64,000 nt of DNA from Treponema peruense (GTDB taxonomy: Bacteria > Spirochaetota > Spirochaetia > Treponematales > Treponemataceae), in contig NZ_CP064936.1 in assembly GCF_016117655.1 (NCBI RefSeq), forward strand, positions 992,001 through 1,056,000. Direction: 5' to 3'. The notes beneath the pieces were generated by a model, which did no database searches, was not told the DNA's origin, and saw only the letters and a program-made list of their open reading frames with translations. Both the position numbers and the translations under genes were made by a program. This document shows, piece by piece, positions 38,354 through 47,414 of the stretch (position 1 is its first letter; the number at the start of each line of letters is the position of its first letter).

Positions 38354-39461
38354 AATAACCGACACCTGGTATGCACGTCCCGGAAGCGAACAGGATGTCG
38401 TTGTTTCTACGGCCGTGGAACTTCACAGAAATCTTGCCAATTTCCCGTTTCCCGAACGTCTGGATGATTCAGACGGCGCGCGTGTAATGTCAATCGTGTT
38501 TGATGCCTTCAACAGACTTGAAGATTCAGAGCGGTACCAGACAGTTGCTGCAAATCTTCTTGATTCCAATGCGTTCAGGATTATGCGCGAAAGAAATATT
38601 CTGCCTTCTGACGAATACAGGAATGCGGGTATAATTCTTCGCTCAGACGGAAAAGTTTCCTGTACAGTAAACTGCGGCGATCACGTAAGAATTGCTTCTT
38701 TTTTTTCAGGAATGGATTTTGACAGACCTCTTGTAATTACAGGCAAACTGGACTCTGATATTCAGCATTTTGTTCAGTTTGCCGCCAGTTATGATTTTGG
38801 TTATCTGACATCTTCAATAGCTGACTGCGGAAGCGGAATGAGACTTTCTTTTTCTGCACACCTTCCTTCTTTGTGCATGTTGGGACGTATACGTTCACTT
38901 TCAGAAGAAGTGGCGGCCGCAGGTTTTTCTATGTCTGCAGAATATGCAAGCGGCGGGGCAGGTGTACTTTCGGGAAGGAATTTTGACGGTGCAGCACTTG
39001 GCGGATACTACAGAATTTCAAGTACAAACTGCATTTCAGGAACAGAATTTGATCAGGTTGCTTCTATCATTGCGCTCTGTAAAAAAGTAATAGATGCTGA
39101 ACGGGCAGCCCGTGAAGAATGCCGCAGAACTGTTCCGAGTTCGGTGCAGAATTATATGTACAGAGCCGCATCCATTGCGCGTTCCAGTGTATTTGTGACT
39201 TTGCGTGAAGCAATAGAAATAACTGGCGGCGTAAAGTGGGCACTTGATATGGGCTTTCTTTCCGGAATAAATGAAACTGATTTGCATTCACTTTTGTACA
39301 GAATTCAGGAAGGTCATTTAAGATATGTTCTGGACAACGGAAAATTTAAATTTGAAGATGATGTCAGTGGTTCTGAAGATAAAAAAATAGAAAGGCTTCG
39401 CGCTCTTATACTTCAGGAGGCGTTTGAAAATCTGCAGATTCAGCACAACAGCGCCCGCTGA
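38337..39461 (+). CDS. mcsB: McsB-like protein, probable pseudo-arginine kinase
   Basis: 374 residues from the ATG at 38337, overlapping mcsA by 17 bases, with GGGGGAAG upstream. It aligns with Bacillus McsB end to end: SEQDVVVSTAVELHRNLANFPFP, RGxL-type FGYLTSSIADCGSGMRLS, HLPSLCMLGRI, GGYYRISSTNCISGTE, AERAAREECRR. Several phosphagen-kinase residues are changed: SSRIRLAR becomes STAVELHR (24-31), NEEDH becomes NCGDH (112-116) and the SCPTN region becomes SSIADC. The phosphate-binding arginines and the catalytic glutamates are thus missing, and the C-terminal pArg-binding RDxxRA motif is also absent. It may be a ClpC adaptor without kinase activity. The comparison is by eye. Confidence 0.8.
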   Translation: MGSSPEITDTWYARPGSEQDVVVSTAVELHRNLANFPFPERLDDSDGARVMSIVFDAFNRLEDSERYQTVAANLLDSNAFRIMRERNILPSDEYRNAGIILRSDGKVSCTVNCGDHVRIASFFSGMDFDRPLVITGKLDSDIQHFVQFAASYDFGYLTSSIADCGSGMRLSFSAHLPSLCMLGRIRSLSEEVAAAGFSMSAEYASGGAGVLSGRNFDGAALGGYYRISSTNCISGTEFDQVASIIALCKKVIDAERAAREECRRTVPSSVQNYMYRAASIARSSVFVTLREAIEITGGVKWALDMGFLSGINETDLHSLLYRIQEGHLRYVLDNGKFKFEDDVSGSEDKKIERLRALILQEAFENLQIQHNSAR

Positions 39462-39491
39462 AATCAAAATGATCAGAGGTACGGTAATTTT

Positions 39492-42050
39492 ATGATGATA
39501 GAAAAACTTTCCCCAAGGGCACAGCGTCTCATGCTTGCACTGGCACCAGATGAAGCACGCAAGCTTGGTTCCATGCAGCTCGAGCCCGAACATATGCTTC
39601 TGGCTCTGCTAAAGTCGGCAGACGGTCTCGGTTATATTACACTCAGGCAGTTGAGAATAAATGTTCTTACAATGCAGCTGGCTGTGGAACAGAGCATGCC
39701 GTCGCGTTTTCCAGACAAAAGCCTTGATGATATTCCGCCTTCCGAAAGAACAGAAGGTCTTTTGAAAAATGCAGAATTCCAGTCGCATACAATGGGTGAC
39801 GGCTATACCGGAACAGAACATATTCTTCTGGCGCTGGTAAACGAACCCAAGTCCATTGCGTCTACATATTTTGCCAAAGCCGGAATTGAATTTTCTTCTG
39901 TAAGACAGACAGTGCGTGATGTTCAGAAAAAAGTTCCGACTTCTGCACAAAAAAACCGGGAAGAGCAGGGAATTGAACGCAACTTTATTCCGCCAAGAAT
40001 GAATGCAATGTCAGACGGAAGTTATTCTTCTGAAAAAAAACAGTCACGCTCTTCTTTTCTTGAACAGTACAGCCGCGATCTTACGGCAGAAGCAGCAAAG
40101 GGCGACACAGACCCTGTAATAGGACGCGATGCAGAAGTAGGTCGCGTTGTTCAGATTTTGTGCAGAAGAACAAAAAATAATCCCGTTCTTGTAGGAGAGC
40201 CGGGTGTCGGAAAAACTGCGGTTGCAGAAGGTCTTGCACAGCGCATTGCAATGAGAAACGTTCCGCGCGATCTTCTTGGAAAAAAAGTTCTTGCGCTGGA
40301 TCTTGCAGCCCTCATTGCAGGAACAAAATACCGCGGTGAATTCGAAGAAAGACTCAAGCGCGTGATGAAAGAGATAAAGGAAAACAAAAACATAATTCTT
40401 TTCATAGACGAGCTTCATACAATAATCGGCGCCGGCGGTCCTGAAGGTTCAATGGATGCCAGCAACATGATTAAGCCTGCACTAAGCCGCGGAGAAATGC
40501 AGCTTCTTGGTGCAACTACGACAAAAGAATACCGCAAGTATCTTGAAAAAGACAGCGCGCTTGCAAGACGCTTCCAGGTTGTAAGGGTAGAAGAGCCTTC
40601 ACAACACGATACAGAAAAAATTCTTGAAGGAATAAAATCTCGCTATGAAGACTTTCACCGCGTAATTTATGACGACGGGGTAATTCCTGCAATCGTAAAG
40701 TACAGCAGCCGTTATATCTCTGAACGTTTTCTTCCCGACAAAGCCATCGATGTAATGGATGAAGCCGGTGCCTCAAAAAAGATTCTGGGCGATGTGCGTC
40801 CTGCCGAAATTGATCGTCTTGAAAAACAGCTTTCAGAACTTTCTGAACGCAAGTCAAAACTTGTTGCCTCACAGGACTACGAAAGCGCTGCCCTTGTAAG
40901 AGATAAAATATCTGACGTAAGAAGAAAAATAGATCTCCTTAACAGCGAGTGGAAGGAATCTGTACGCTCTTCAAGAAAACATGTAACCGTTGATGATATA
41001 TGCAGAATAGTAAGTTCAACTACGGGAATAGCGACAGACAGGCTTGATGACGGGGAAGGAAGGCATCTTCTTGATATGGAAAAAATCATTGGTTCTGAAG
41101 TTATAGGCCAGGAAGATGCTGTAAAGGCCGTGAGCAGTGCCATAAGACGCAGCCGGGCCGGTGTTTCGTCTCCAAAGCGTCCTGTAGGTTCATTCATTTT
41201 TCTTGGGCCAACAGGCGTGGGTAAAACAAAACTTGCAAAATCCCTTGCAAAATTTCTGTTCGGAAGTGAAGACGCACTCATAAGGGTAGACATGAGCGAC
41301 TTTATGGAAAAACAGAACGCATCAAGACTTGTAGGTGCACCGCCGGGATACGTGGGCTACGAAGAAGGAGGAACCTTGACAGAAAGTGTAAGGCGCCGTC
41401 CTTATTCAGTAGTTCTTCTTGATGAAATAGAAAAGGCCCACAGCGATATATTCAATCTTCTTCTACAGATGCTGGAGGAAGGCGAACTTAAGGACAATCT
41501 TGGTCACGTTGTAAATTTCAGAAACACAGTCGTCATAATGACAAGCAACGCCGGCGCAAGGCAGATAACATCTGAAGGACGCGTAGGCTTTACTTCAATG
41601 GAAGAAGGTGTGCTTCCTTACGAAGACATAAAGTCCGGGGCTGTTTCAGAATTAAAGCGCATAATGTCACCCGAAATTCTTAACCGCGTGGATGACATTC
41701 TTGTATTCAATCCTTTGGGAAAAGAGCAGGTTTCAAAAATACTCGATCTTGAACTTGCCGAACTTTGCAGCCGTCTTTCTGAAAAGAACATAAGCCTTTG
41801 TATAAAAGACGAAGCAAGGGATTATCTTTCCAAAAAAGGCTATGATCCTTCAATGGGTGCACGTCCTATGAGAAGGCTTATCCAGCGTGAAATAGAAGAT
41901 CCTGTAGCAGACATTCTTCTTGCCGGAACAGATCCCGACGGCGGTACGGTAACCGTTGATTTTGATTCCTCAGAAGAAGTCCTTTCGGTAAAATACAGGC
42001 GTCCCAGAAAAAATACAAAAAAAAGCATTACAGAAACTGCAAAAAAATAA
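39492..42050 (+). CDS. clpC: AAA+ unfoldase ClpC
   Basis: 852 residues: Clp_N repeats (about 4-145), AAA1 with GEPGVGKT (about 235-242), a short middle domain carrying a UVR motif ([19 protein letters not shown]), AAA2 with GPTGVGKT (about 572-579) and [15 protein letters not shown], and a C-terminal D2-small domain. The length and UVR-type middle domain are those of ClpC rather than ClpB. It unfolds proteins for ClpP. It is the last of the mcsA-mcsB-clpC genes; the C-terminus ends in a basic tail. Confidence 0.95.
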   Translation: MMIEKLSPRAQRLMLALAPDEARKLGSMQLEPEHMLLALLKSADGLGYITLRQLRINVLTMQLAVEQSMPSRFPDKSLDDIPPSERTEGLLKNAEFQSHTMGDGYTGTEHILLALVNEPKSIASTYFAKAGIEFSSVRQTVRDVQKKVPTSAQKNREEQGIERNFIPPRMNAMSDGSYSSEKKQSRSSFLEQYSRDLTAEAAKGDTDPVIGRDAEVGRVVQILCRRTKNNPVLVGEPGVGKTAVAEGLAQRIAMRNVPRDLLGKKVLALDLAALIAGTKYRGEFEERLKRVMKEIKENKNIILFIDELHTIIGAGGPEGSMDASNMIKPALSRGEMQLLGATTTKEYRKYLEKDSALARRFQVVRVEEPSQHDTEKILEGIKSRYEDFHRVIYDDGVIPAIVKYSSRYISERFLPDKAIDVMDEAGASKKILGDVRPAEIDRLEKQLSELSERKSKLVASQDYESAALVRDKISDVRRKIDLLNSEWKESVRSSRKHVTVDDICRIVSSTTGIATDRLDDGEGRHLLDMEKIIGSEVIGQEDAVKAVSSAIRRSRAGVSSPKRPVGSFIFLGPTGVGKTKLAKSLAKFLFGSEDALIRVDMSDFMEKQNASRLVGAPPGYVGYEEGGTLTESVRRRPYSVVLLDEIEKAHSDIFNLLLQMLEEGELKDNLGHVVNFRNTVVIMTSNAGARQITSEGRVGFTSMEEGVLPYEDIKSGAVSELKRIMSPEILNRVDDILVFNPLGKEQVSKILDLELAELCSRLSEKNISLCIKDEARDYLSKKGYDPSMGARPMRRLIQREIEDPVADILLAGTDPDGGTVTVDFDSSEEVLSVKYRRPRKNTKKSITETAKK

Positions 42051-42103
42051 TGAAGCCTTCGCACAAATATGTTTGAAGAGCCAGATAAAGAGGTAAATAT
42101 AAA

Positions 42104-43405
42104 ATGTTTTCAGATTTTGGAAAAAAGATGACAGGTGATTCCGGAATATTAAGGCTCATGGAAGATTTGGGCAGTCCGCTTCCTCCGGGAATGCCGTCCT
42201 ATTCTTTAGGCGGGGGAAATCCTGCACAGATTCCCGAAATTGAGGCAATGTACCGCCGCGAAATGGAACGGATTATGTCTGACGGCCGCAGGTTTGAAGA
42301 TCTTATCGGACGCTATGACGGCCCTCAGGGACAGATAGATTTTATAGAGGCTGTTGCTTCATATCTGTCAAAAACATACGGCTGGAACGTAAAAAGCGAA
42401 AATGTTGCTGTTTGCAACGGAAGCCAGAGTGCATGTTTTTATCTGTTCAATCTTCTTTCGGGAACATTTACGCAGAACGGTGTTCAGCAAAAAAAGAAAA
42501 TACTTTTTCCACTTGTTCCGGAATATGTAGGATACGCCGACCAGGGAATAGAAAATGACACGTTTGTAAGCATTCCGTCAAAATTCGAAGAATATGATGA
42601 CCATACATTCAAGTATTTTGCTGATCTCGAAAAAGTAGAAAACTATCTTTCCCACCATGAAGAAGTTGCCGCAATGTGTGTAAGCCGTCCTACAAATCCT
42701 ACGGGAAACGTACTTACAGATGTCGAAATCGAAAAGCTGTCGGCCCTTGCCAAAAAGTATTCAATTCCGCTTATAATAGACAATGCATACGGACTTCCCT
42801 GGCCGCATATTATATTCAGCAAAGATGCAACCCCTGTCTGGAACGAAAATATAATTCTGAGCATGAGCCTTTCAAAAATAGGCCTTCCAAGTCTGCGCAC
42901 GGGAATAATTATTGCAAAAAAAGAAATTGTTACCGCACTTTCAAATCTTAATTCAATTATTGCACTTGCTTCTGGAAGTCTGGGTCAGTCAATTGCAGCA
43001 AATCTCATAAGATCAGGTGAACTTGTAAAAAATGCAGACAGTTGCGTGCGTCCCTTCTATGAAAGAAAAAATCTTCTTGCGCAAAAATGGATTCACAAAT
43101 ATTTTGCAGGAGGCGACTACGCTGTACACAAAGGTGAAGGTTCAATTTTTCTGTGGATTCTTATGCGCGATTTAAGCATTACAACAATGGAATTCTATGC
43201 AAAACTCAAGGAAAGGGGAGTGATTGTCGTTCCGGGTGAATACTTCTTCTTCGGATCCGATTCATCCTCTGATCTTCCCCCGGTACAGAATCATCCGCAC
43301 TATTCAAAGTGCATAAGACTCAATTATGCCCGTCCCGACGATGAAGTGGAAAACGGAATCAGAATTATTTCAGAGGTATACAGAAAATACCGCCGTCCGT
43401 TGTAA
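42104..43405 (+). CDS. avtA: Valine-pyruvate aminotransferase-like enzyme (AvtA)
   Basis: 433 residues of fold-type I PLP enzyme: MPSYSLGGGNPAQIPEIE, NGSQSACFYLFNLL, SRPTNPTGNVLT, IIDNAYGLPWPHI, PLP lysine near 258 in SMSLSKIGLPSLRTG, and a C-terminal CIRLNYARPDDEVENGI. The plan follows AvtA, which makes valine from 2-oxoisovalerate or alanine from pyruvate. Preceded by AGAGGTAA. The aminotransferase call is secure; the exact substrate is by family resemblance. Confidence 0.85.
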   Translation: MFSDFGKKMTGDSGILRLMEDLGSPLPPGMPSYSLGGGNPAQIPEIEAMYRREMERIMSDGRRFEDLIGRYDGPQGQIDFIEAVASYLSKTYGWNVKSENVAVCNGSQSACFYLFNLLSGTFTQNGVQQKKKILFPLVPEYVGYADQGIENDTFVSIPSKFEEYDDHTFKYFADLEKVENYLSHHEEVAAMCVSRPTNPTGNVLTDVEIEKLSALAKKYSIPLIIDNAYGLPWPHIIFSKDATPVWNENIILSMSLSKIGLPSLRTGIIIAKKEIVTALSNLNSIIALASGSLGQSIAANLIRSGELVKNADSCVRPFYERKNLLAQKWIHKYFAGGDYAVHKGEGSIFLWILMRDLSITTMEFYAKLKERGVIVVPGEYFFFGSDSSSDLPPVQNHPHYSKCIRLNYARPDDEVENGIRIISEVYRKYRRPL

Positions 43406-43428
43406 AAAACACGGAATGACTGTATAAT
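43400..43428 (+). promoter_or_regulatory. Promoter of the phosphoribosyltransferase gene
   Basis: TTGTAA (43400-43405), 17 bases, TATAAT (43423-43428). The -35 overlaps the avtA stop codon. Transcription should start about ten bases before the ATG, just including a GAGG ribosome site. Confidence 0.75.
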
Positions 43429-43444
43429 ATTCTTTGAGGTTTTT

Positions 43445-44056
43445 ATGAAAGAATTTCTTCAGTATGATAATGTCAGAAACGATGCACTTCTTCTGGCCCA
43501 TAAGATTTACCAGAAAGACGGATTTGTTCCCGATATAATTTACACTTCACTCCGGGGCGGCGCTTACATGGCAAACGTCATAAGCGAATATTACAAGGTT
43601 GCGCTCAAAAACCACAAGCCCGTTCTTTATGCCGCAGTTGTTGCAAGAAGTTACAGCGATGTTCACAAGCACGAGTCAGTAAGAATTGACGGTTGGACGT
43701 ATTCCCCGGACTACCTGCGCATGGGCGACAAGGTTATGCTTGTTGACGACATTTTTGATTCAGGAAGAACACTCAATTATCTGGTCGGAATTCTTCTCGA
43801 AAAAGGTGTTCCGCGCGAAAATATAAAAGTTGTTGTGCATGACTACAAAATTTACAAGTACAAGGAACAGCTTCCAATTCAGCCTGACTACTGGTGCCGC
43901 AAGTTTGAGATTGAATCTCCCGGCGACAACCCGTGGATCAACTACAACAGCCATGAACTTGTAGGACTTACGCAGACTGAACTTGAACAGAATTTTTACG
44001 CACCTTATCCTGAGCTGCGCGAAGTTCTGGAACCGATATTCAAGGACGCCAGATAG
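43445..44056 (+). CDS. Type I phosphoribosyltransferase
   Basis: 203 residues with the PRPP motif VMLVDDIFDSGRTL (about 98-111) and an upstream SLRGGAYMANVISEYY loop. This matches the hypoxanthine/xanthine-guanine phosphoribosyltransferase class of purine salvage enzymes, but the C-terminal part (PDYWCRKFEIESPGDNPWINYNSHEL) is longer than usual and the base specificity cannot be told. Parasitic or host-associated treponemes rely heavily on salvage. It has its own promoter and the next gene follows two bases after its stop. Confidence 0.8.
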   Translation: MKEFLQYDNVRNDALLLAHKIYQKDGFVPDIIYTSLRGGAYMANVISEYYKVALKNHKPVLYAAVVARSYSDVHKHESVRIDGWTYSPDYLRMGDKVMLVDDIFDSGRTLNYLVGILLEKGVPRENIKVVVHDYKIYKYKEQLPIQPDYWCRKFEIESPGDNPWINYNSHELVGLTQTELEQNFYAPYPELREVLEPIFKDAR

Positions 44057-44058
44057 CC

Positions 44059-46179
44059 GTGAAATTCAAATTAAGGACGATTGTTTTTGCATTTTTTCTT
44101 CTTTGCGGAACTGCATTTGCATTTTCGGACAGGGACATTATAAGCCCCTCTGCCGGAGTATGGGGAAATGTGCAGGCTCTCGTTCTTGATGCAAGCGACG
44201 GCAGCGATCTCTATTATTCACTTACGGGAAGCGACCCGCTTGTTTCGGGCTTTGCCTACGACGGTCCTGTTGTAATAGACGGAACCGGTGATGTAAGTGT
44301 AAATATTACGGCTGTTGCAAAAGACGGAACGCGCTCGGACTTTTCGGTTTCGTATTCAGTTAAGGAAAGCGAAGAAATTCCCGAAAACTCGTCTGTCTTT
44401 ATTCATTCAGTTTCAAAAAATCCGATAAGAAAATATATTTCGGGAACAGAATTTTCCATTCCCAAAGGCTTTTTGTATTCACTTTCAAATTCTGTTCCAC
44501 CTTCATATGCTTCGGGAACAATTTCTCTTTCTGCACAAAACCAGATGGAAGCTTATGTACCATGTACAATATCTGACGGAAAAAATTTCTTTCACTTTGT
44601 AATACACGTTATTCCGGATGCGGCTGCTGTTTCTTCTGCTTCTGTTGCCGGAACCGCAGAAACTTCCGTGCCGTTTACTGTACGCGACTGGAATAACATT
44701 CAGTTTACAGGCGACAAACTTTTGTACCAGATCGACGATGAGTACTGGAGCGCAGACAAATCTGAACGCACAATAGACAGAACTGTTCCGCATACAATCC
44801 GCTGGCAGAGCATGGAGTATATGGAAGGAAATCCTGTAGGCGAGTGTGTGCTTCCTGTTGTTCCTACTCTTTTGTGCTACAGAAATGCAGACGGAATGCT
44901 TGAATTTTTACTTTCTGACGAAGGACGATCGCAGCTTTCTCCTGTCTCCCAGTCACTGTCTGCAGAAAAAATGGCGGCTGGGCTTTATTCTTCAATGAAG
45001 GCAGATATCTTTGACTGCGGTGAACTTTCAGGAACTGCAGTTTTTGACGTGTACCAGAACGGAGTAAGACAGGGAACACTTTCCTGTGATTATTTGCTCG
45101 ATAAAATTCCGCCTGCAAAGCCTGTATTCAGTTCGTCATCAGATGCAGGTCTTGCACGCGATGAAGTTGTTGTTACCATGTCTTCTGAAACCGACTCGTT
45201 TGTCTTTTACAGCATAAGCGGTCCGGTCGAATCAGAAACGGCATTTCTTCCGGGAACACAGACAGATCTTCCAAAGCCTTCTCCCGAAAGTTTTGAATTC
45301 TATTCTGGACAGGAAATAAGGTTGCGCTCTCCTTCAGAAAAAGCTGCCCTTTACAAAGTGTCTGCGTTTGCTTCTGATGCGTTCGGCAACAGGAGCCCCG
45401 TTTCAGAATATACAGTCGTTGTAGACAAATTCAATTACTATATTTCAGGAAGCAGCACTTCTGAAAAACCCGACGGAACTTACGGGAACCCGTTTTCTAC
45501 TTTTGACCAGGCTCTTGAAGTAATTAATTCGCAGGAATACATGCGTCTTTTTGTTGTGTCTGACATAAAGATTGAGACAAATGCAAAAATAGAGTCCGAT
45601 TGTGACATCATAGGCGGCAGTTCGCGGATTGAATTTGCCCCTTCTGCGTCACTTGAAGTTTCGGGTGCAAAGGTTTTGTTAAAAGACTGTCTTATTGAGT
45701 GCGATTCATCTTCTTTGTCTTTGCAAAAACCGCTTGTTTCCCTAAAAAACGGTGCTTCACTTAGTGTAAATAACTGTGAAATTATTGGACTGTTTGATTC
45801 TGATGCCGTTCTGTTTGACTGCGCGGAATCATCTCTTAATGTCGTTGACAGCGGTCTTTCTGTGCAGTCGCGCACTTACGGCTGTGTTATTTCTTCGCAA
45901 AAATCTGATGTAAGCGTTTCTTCTTCAAGAATTACTGCTGTTTCTGAAACCGGCGTCGGCGCCAGCTGTTCGGGCGGAAAGTGTCTTTTTTATGGCAATG
46001 AATTTTTTGTAATTGCTTCTATGGGGCGAGCACTGGAATTTTATGCAGCAGATGCAGATCTTGAAAACAATAATTTTTCTGCCGTGTTAAGAAACGGGCC
46101 TTCGGGGGCAAGCGCTGTCTGGAAAGATGCCGACACTGTTATCCTGCAGAATTTGCAGAACAAGTCGGAGGGTTTTTGA
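44059..46179 (+). CDS. Secreted protein with chitobiase-C-like and right-handed beta-helix regions
   Basis: 706 residues from a GTG. A signal peptide (cut near TAFA-FSDRD) is followed by a chitobiase C-terminal/Fn3-like segment (ISPSAGVWGNVQALVLDASDGSDLYYSLTGSDP), a second similar segment around residue 355 (VVVTMSSETDSFVFYSISG), and, after DGTYGNPFSTFDQALEVIN, a C-terminal right-handed beta-helix region (about 475-700) rich in short Ser/Leu/Asn turns. It is probably exported and surface or periplasmic; beta-helices often bind polysaccharide. No catalytic motif is obvious. It is placed between purine salvage and rnhB, with no gap to the latter. Confidence 0.65.
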   Translation: MKFKLRTIVFAFFLLCGTAFAFSDRDIISPSAGVWGNVQALVLDASDGSDLYYSLTGSDPLVSGFAYDGPVVIDGTGDVSVNITAVAKDGTRSDFSVSYSVKESEEIPENSSVFIHSVSKNPIRKYISGTEFSIPKGFLYSLSNSVPPSYASGTISLSAQNQMEAYVPCTISDGKNFFHFVIHVIPDAAAVSSASVAGTAETSVPFTVRDWNNIQFTGDKLLYQIDDEYWSADKSERTIDRTVPHTIRWQSMEYMEGNPVGECVLPVVPTLLCYRNADGMLEFLLSDEGRSQLSPVSQSLSAEKMAAGLYSSMKADIFDCGELSGTAVFDVYQNGVRQGTLSCDYLLDKIPPAKPVFSSSSDAGLARDEVVVTMSSETDSFVFYSISGPVESETAFLPGTQTDLPKPSPESFEFYSGQEIRLRSPSEKAALYKVSAFASDAFGNRSPVSEYTVVVDKFNYYISGSSTSEKPDGTYGNPFSTFDQALEVINSQEYMRLFVVSDIKIETNAKIESDCDIIGGSSRIEFAPSASLEVSGAKVLLKDCLIECDSSSLSLQKPLVSLKNGASLSVNNCEIIGLFDSDAVLFDCAESSLNVVDSGLSVQSRTYGCVISSQKSDVSVSSSRITAVSETGVGASCSGGKCLFYGNEFFVIASMGRALEFYAADADLENNNFSAVLRNGPSGASAVWKDADTVILQNLQNKSEGF

Positions 46180-46773
46180 ATGCAGTCTCTTGTAGCCGGA
46201 ATTGATGAAGCAGGTAGGGGACCTCTGGCCGGTCCTGTTACTGCTGGTTGTGTTATTCTGCCGCCGGACTTTCCTGTAGAAATGTTGAATGACAGTAAAA
46301 AACTTTCTGAAAAAAAACGGATTGTCGCCGAAGAACAGATAAAAAAATATGCCTGCTGGGGAATAGGTGTAATTGACCATACCATAATTGATGAAATAAA
46401 TATTCTTCAGGCTACACTTAAAGCAATGAAAGTTGCCTTTGACATGGCTGTCATGAAACTGCCTGACTGGTGCAAAAAGAATTCACTTGTGCTGCCGGAT
46501 GTTTCACAGATGAATGCTGTTGTTGACGGTATTTTTGTTCCTGAAATAAACTGCCTTGCAAGAAGTGAAGTAAAGGCAGACGCAAAGTTTCCATGCGTAA
46601 TGGCTGCAAGTATAATTGCAAAAGTCGGGCGTGACAGAATTATGTGTGAATATGACAAAATGTACCCCGGTTACGGTTATGCGTCACATAAAGGTTACCC
46701 GACACCTGCCCATAAAGAAGCATGCCGCCGTCTGGGACCTTCACCCATTCAGCGGCTGTCGTTCAAATATTGA
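46180..46773 (+). CDS. rnhB: Ribonuclease HII
   Basis: 197 residues with the catalytic acidic residues in GIDEAGRGPLAGPV (Asp and Glu near 9-10), LNDSKKLSEKKR and KADAKFPCVMAASIIAKVGRDR, ending in the usual HKGYPTPAHKEA. It removes RNA from RNA-DNA hybrids and misinserted ribonucleotides. The start codon directly follows the previous stop. There is a ~35-residue insertion around PDWCKKNSLVLPDVSQ. Confidence 0.96.
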   Translation: MQSLVAGIDEAGRGPLAGPVTAGCVILPPDFPVEMLNDSKKLSEKKRIVAEEQIKKYACWGIGVIDHTIIDEINILQATLKAMKVAFDMAVMKLPDWCKKNSLVLPDVSQMNAVVDGIFVPEINCLARSEVKADAKFPCVMAASIIAKVGRDRIMCEYDKMYPGYGYASHKGYPTPAHKEACRRLGPSPIQRLSFKY

Positions 46774-46784
46774 ATATGTGGTAC

Positions 46785-46816
46785 CTCTAAAAATCCAGTA
46801 AACGTGATTTTTGGAG
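46785..46816. repeat. Hairpin element between rnhB and the PUR gene
   Basis: CTCTAAAAATC (46785-46795) pairs with GATTTTTGGAG (46806-46816) around a ten-base loop. The arms match those of the palindrome upstream of prfB. Placed between convergent genes, it could stop transcripts from both sides. Confidence 0.55.
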
Positions 46817-46822
46817 ATTGCT

Positions 46823-47284
46823 TTAATATTCTTCTGTTACTGTCGGAGTTGAAGAACGCTTTGATGTAACGTGAATTACACGGCCTGTTCTTTTTATTCC
46901 GTCATCCTTGCGCTCTGCACGTTTTTCTGCAACAAGACGGCTTTCTCCCTTTCTTCTGTAAACTTTTTTTGCAAACGAATCATCATCTTTTTGGGCTCCG
47001 GCTGCATACTTTGCTTCTTTTGCAGCTTTCTTTTCTGCACGCAACTTTGCCTTTTCCTTGCGGTCTTTGTCTATGAAACTTAAAGAACTGTCCATTCCTG
47101 AAAGAAATTTCTGCATGTCATCGGCAAAGACAACAATGGATCTTCTGTCGTCTGCTCCTTCTTTGATTTTGCTTTCAACAATCTGCAGAAATACATCGCC
47201 GTTGCGGTTTTCCTTTACGTTAAAAAAATATGACCTGTTGTCAAGATTCACCTGGTTTGTGTAAAGCTCGCCTCGTATTCCCAT
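46823..47284 (-). CDS. PUR-domain (DUF3276) nucleic-acid-binding protein
   Basis: 153 residues. The first 70 form a PUR domain: GIRGELYTNQVNLDNRSYFFNVKENRNGDVFLQIVESK, RSIVVFADDMQKFLSGMDSSL. The rest is a basic, Lys/Ala-rich tail likely to bind nucleic acid. It is homologous to Borrelia BpuR, which binds DNA and RNA and controls lipoprotein genes. It has a strong ribosome site (GGAAGGAA) and a good promoter. The binding role is known for the family; targets here are unknown. Confidence 0.85.
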   Translation of the reverse strand: MGIRGELYTNQVNLDNRSYFFNVKENRNGDVFLQIVESKIKEGADDRRSIVVFADDMQKFLSGMDSSLSFIDKDRKEKAKLRAEKKAAKEAKYAAGAQKDDDSFAKKVYRRKGESRLVAEKRAERKDDGIKRTGRVIHVTSKRSSTPTVTEEY

Positions 47285-47333
47285 GATTTCCTTCCTTAAA
47301 AATGTAGTGGATTTTTATTTTTCAGACCTACTT

Positions 47334-47362
47334 ATATTAGCATAAGTTGAAATTATTTTCAA
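47334..47362 (-). promoter_or_regulatory. Promoter of the PUR-domain gene
   Basis: On the minus strand TTGAAA (47357-47362), 17 bases, TAATAT (47334-47339), with TGC just before the -10. The leader is about 43 bases. Confidence 0.75.
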
Positions 47363-47397
47363 GTGAGGGGGCGTACTGATACAAAAACAGAATAATA

Positions 47398-47406
47398 TGA
47401 TATAAT
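47398..47406 (+). promoter_or_regulatory. Extended -10 promoter abutting the methyltransferase gene
   Basis: TGATATAAT is a perfect extended -10. No good -35 is seen. The ATG lies eight bases beyond and has no ribosome site, so the mRNA is probably leaderless. Confidence 0.6.
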
Positions 47407-47414
47407 CATTCCCC

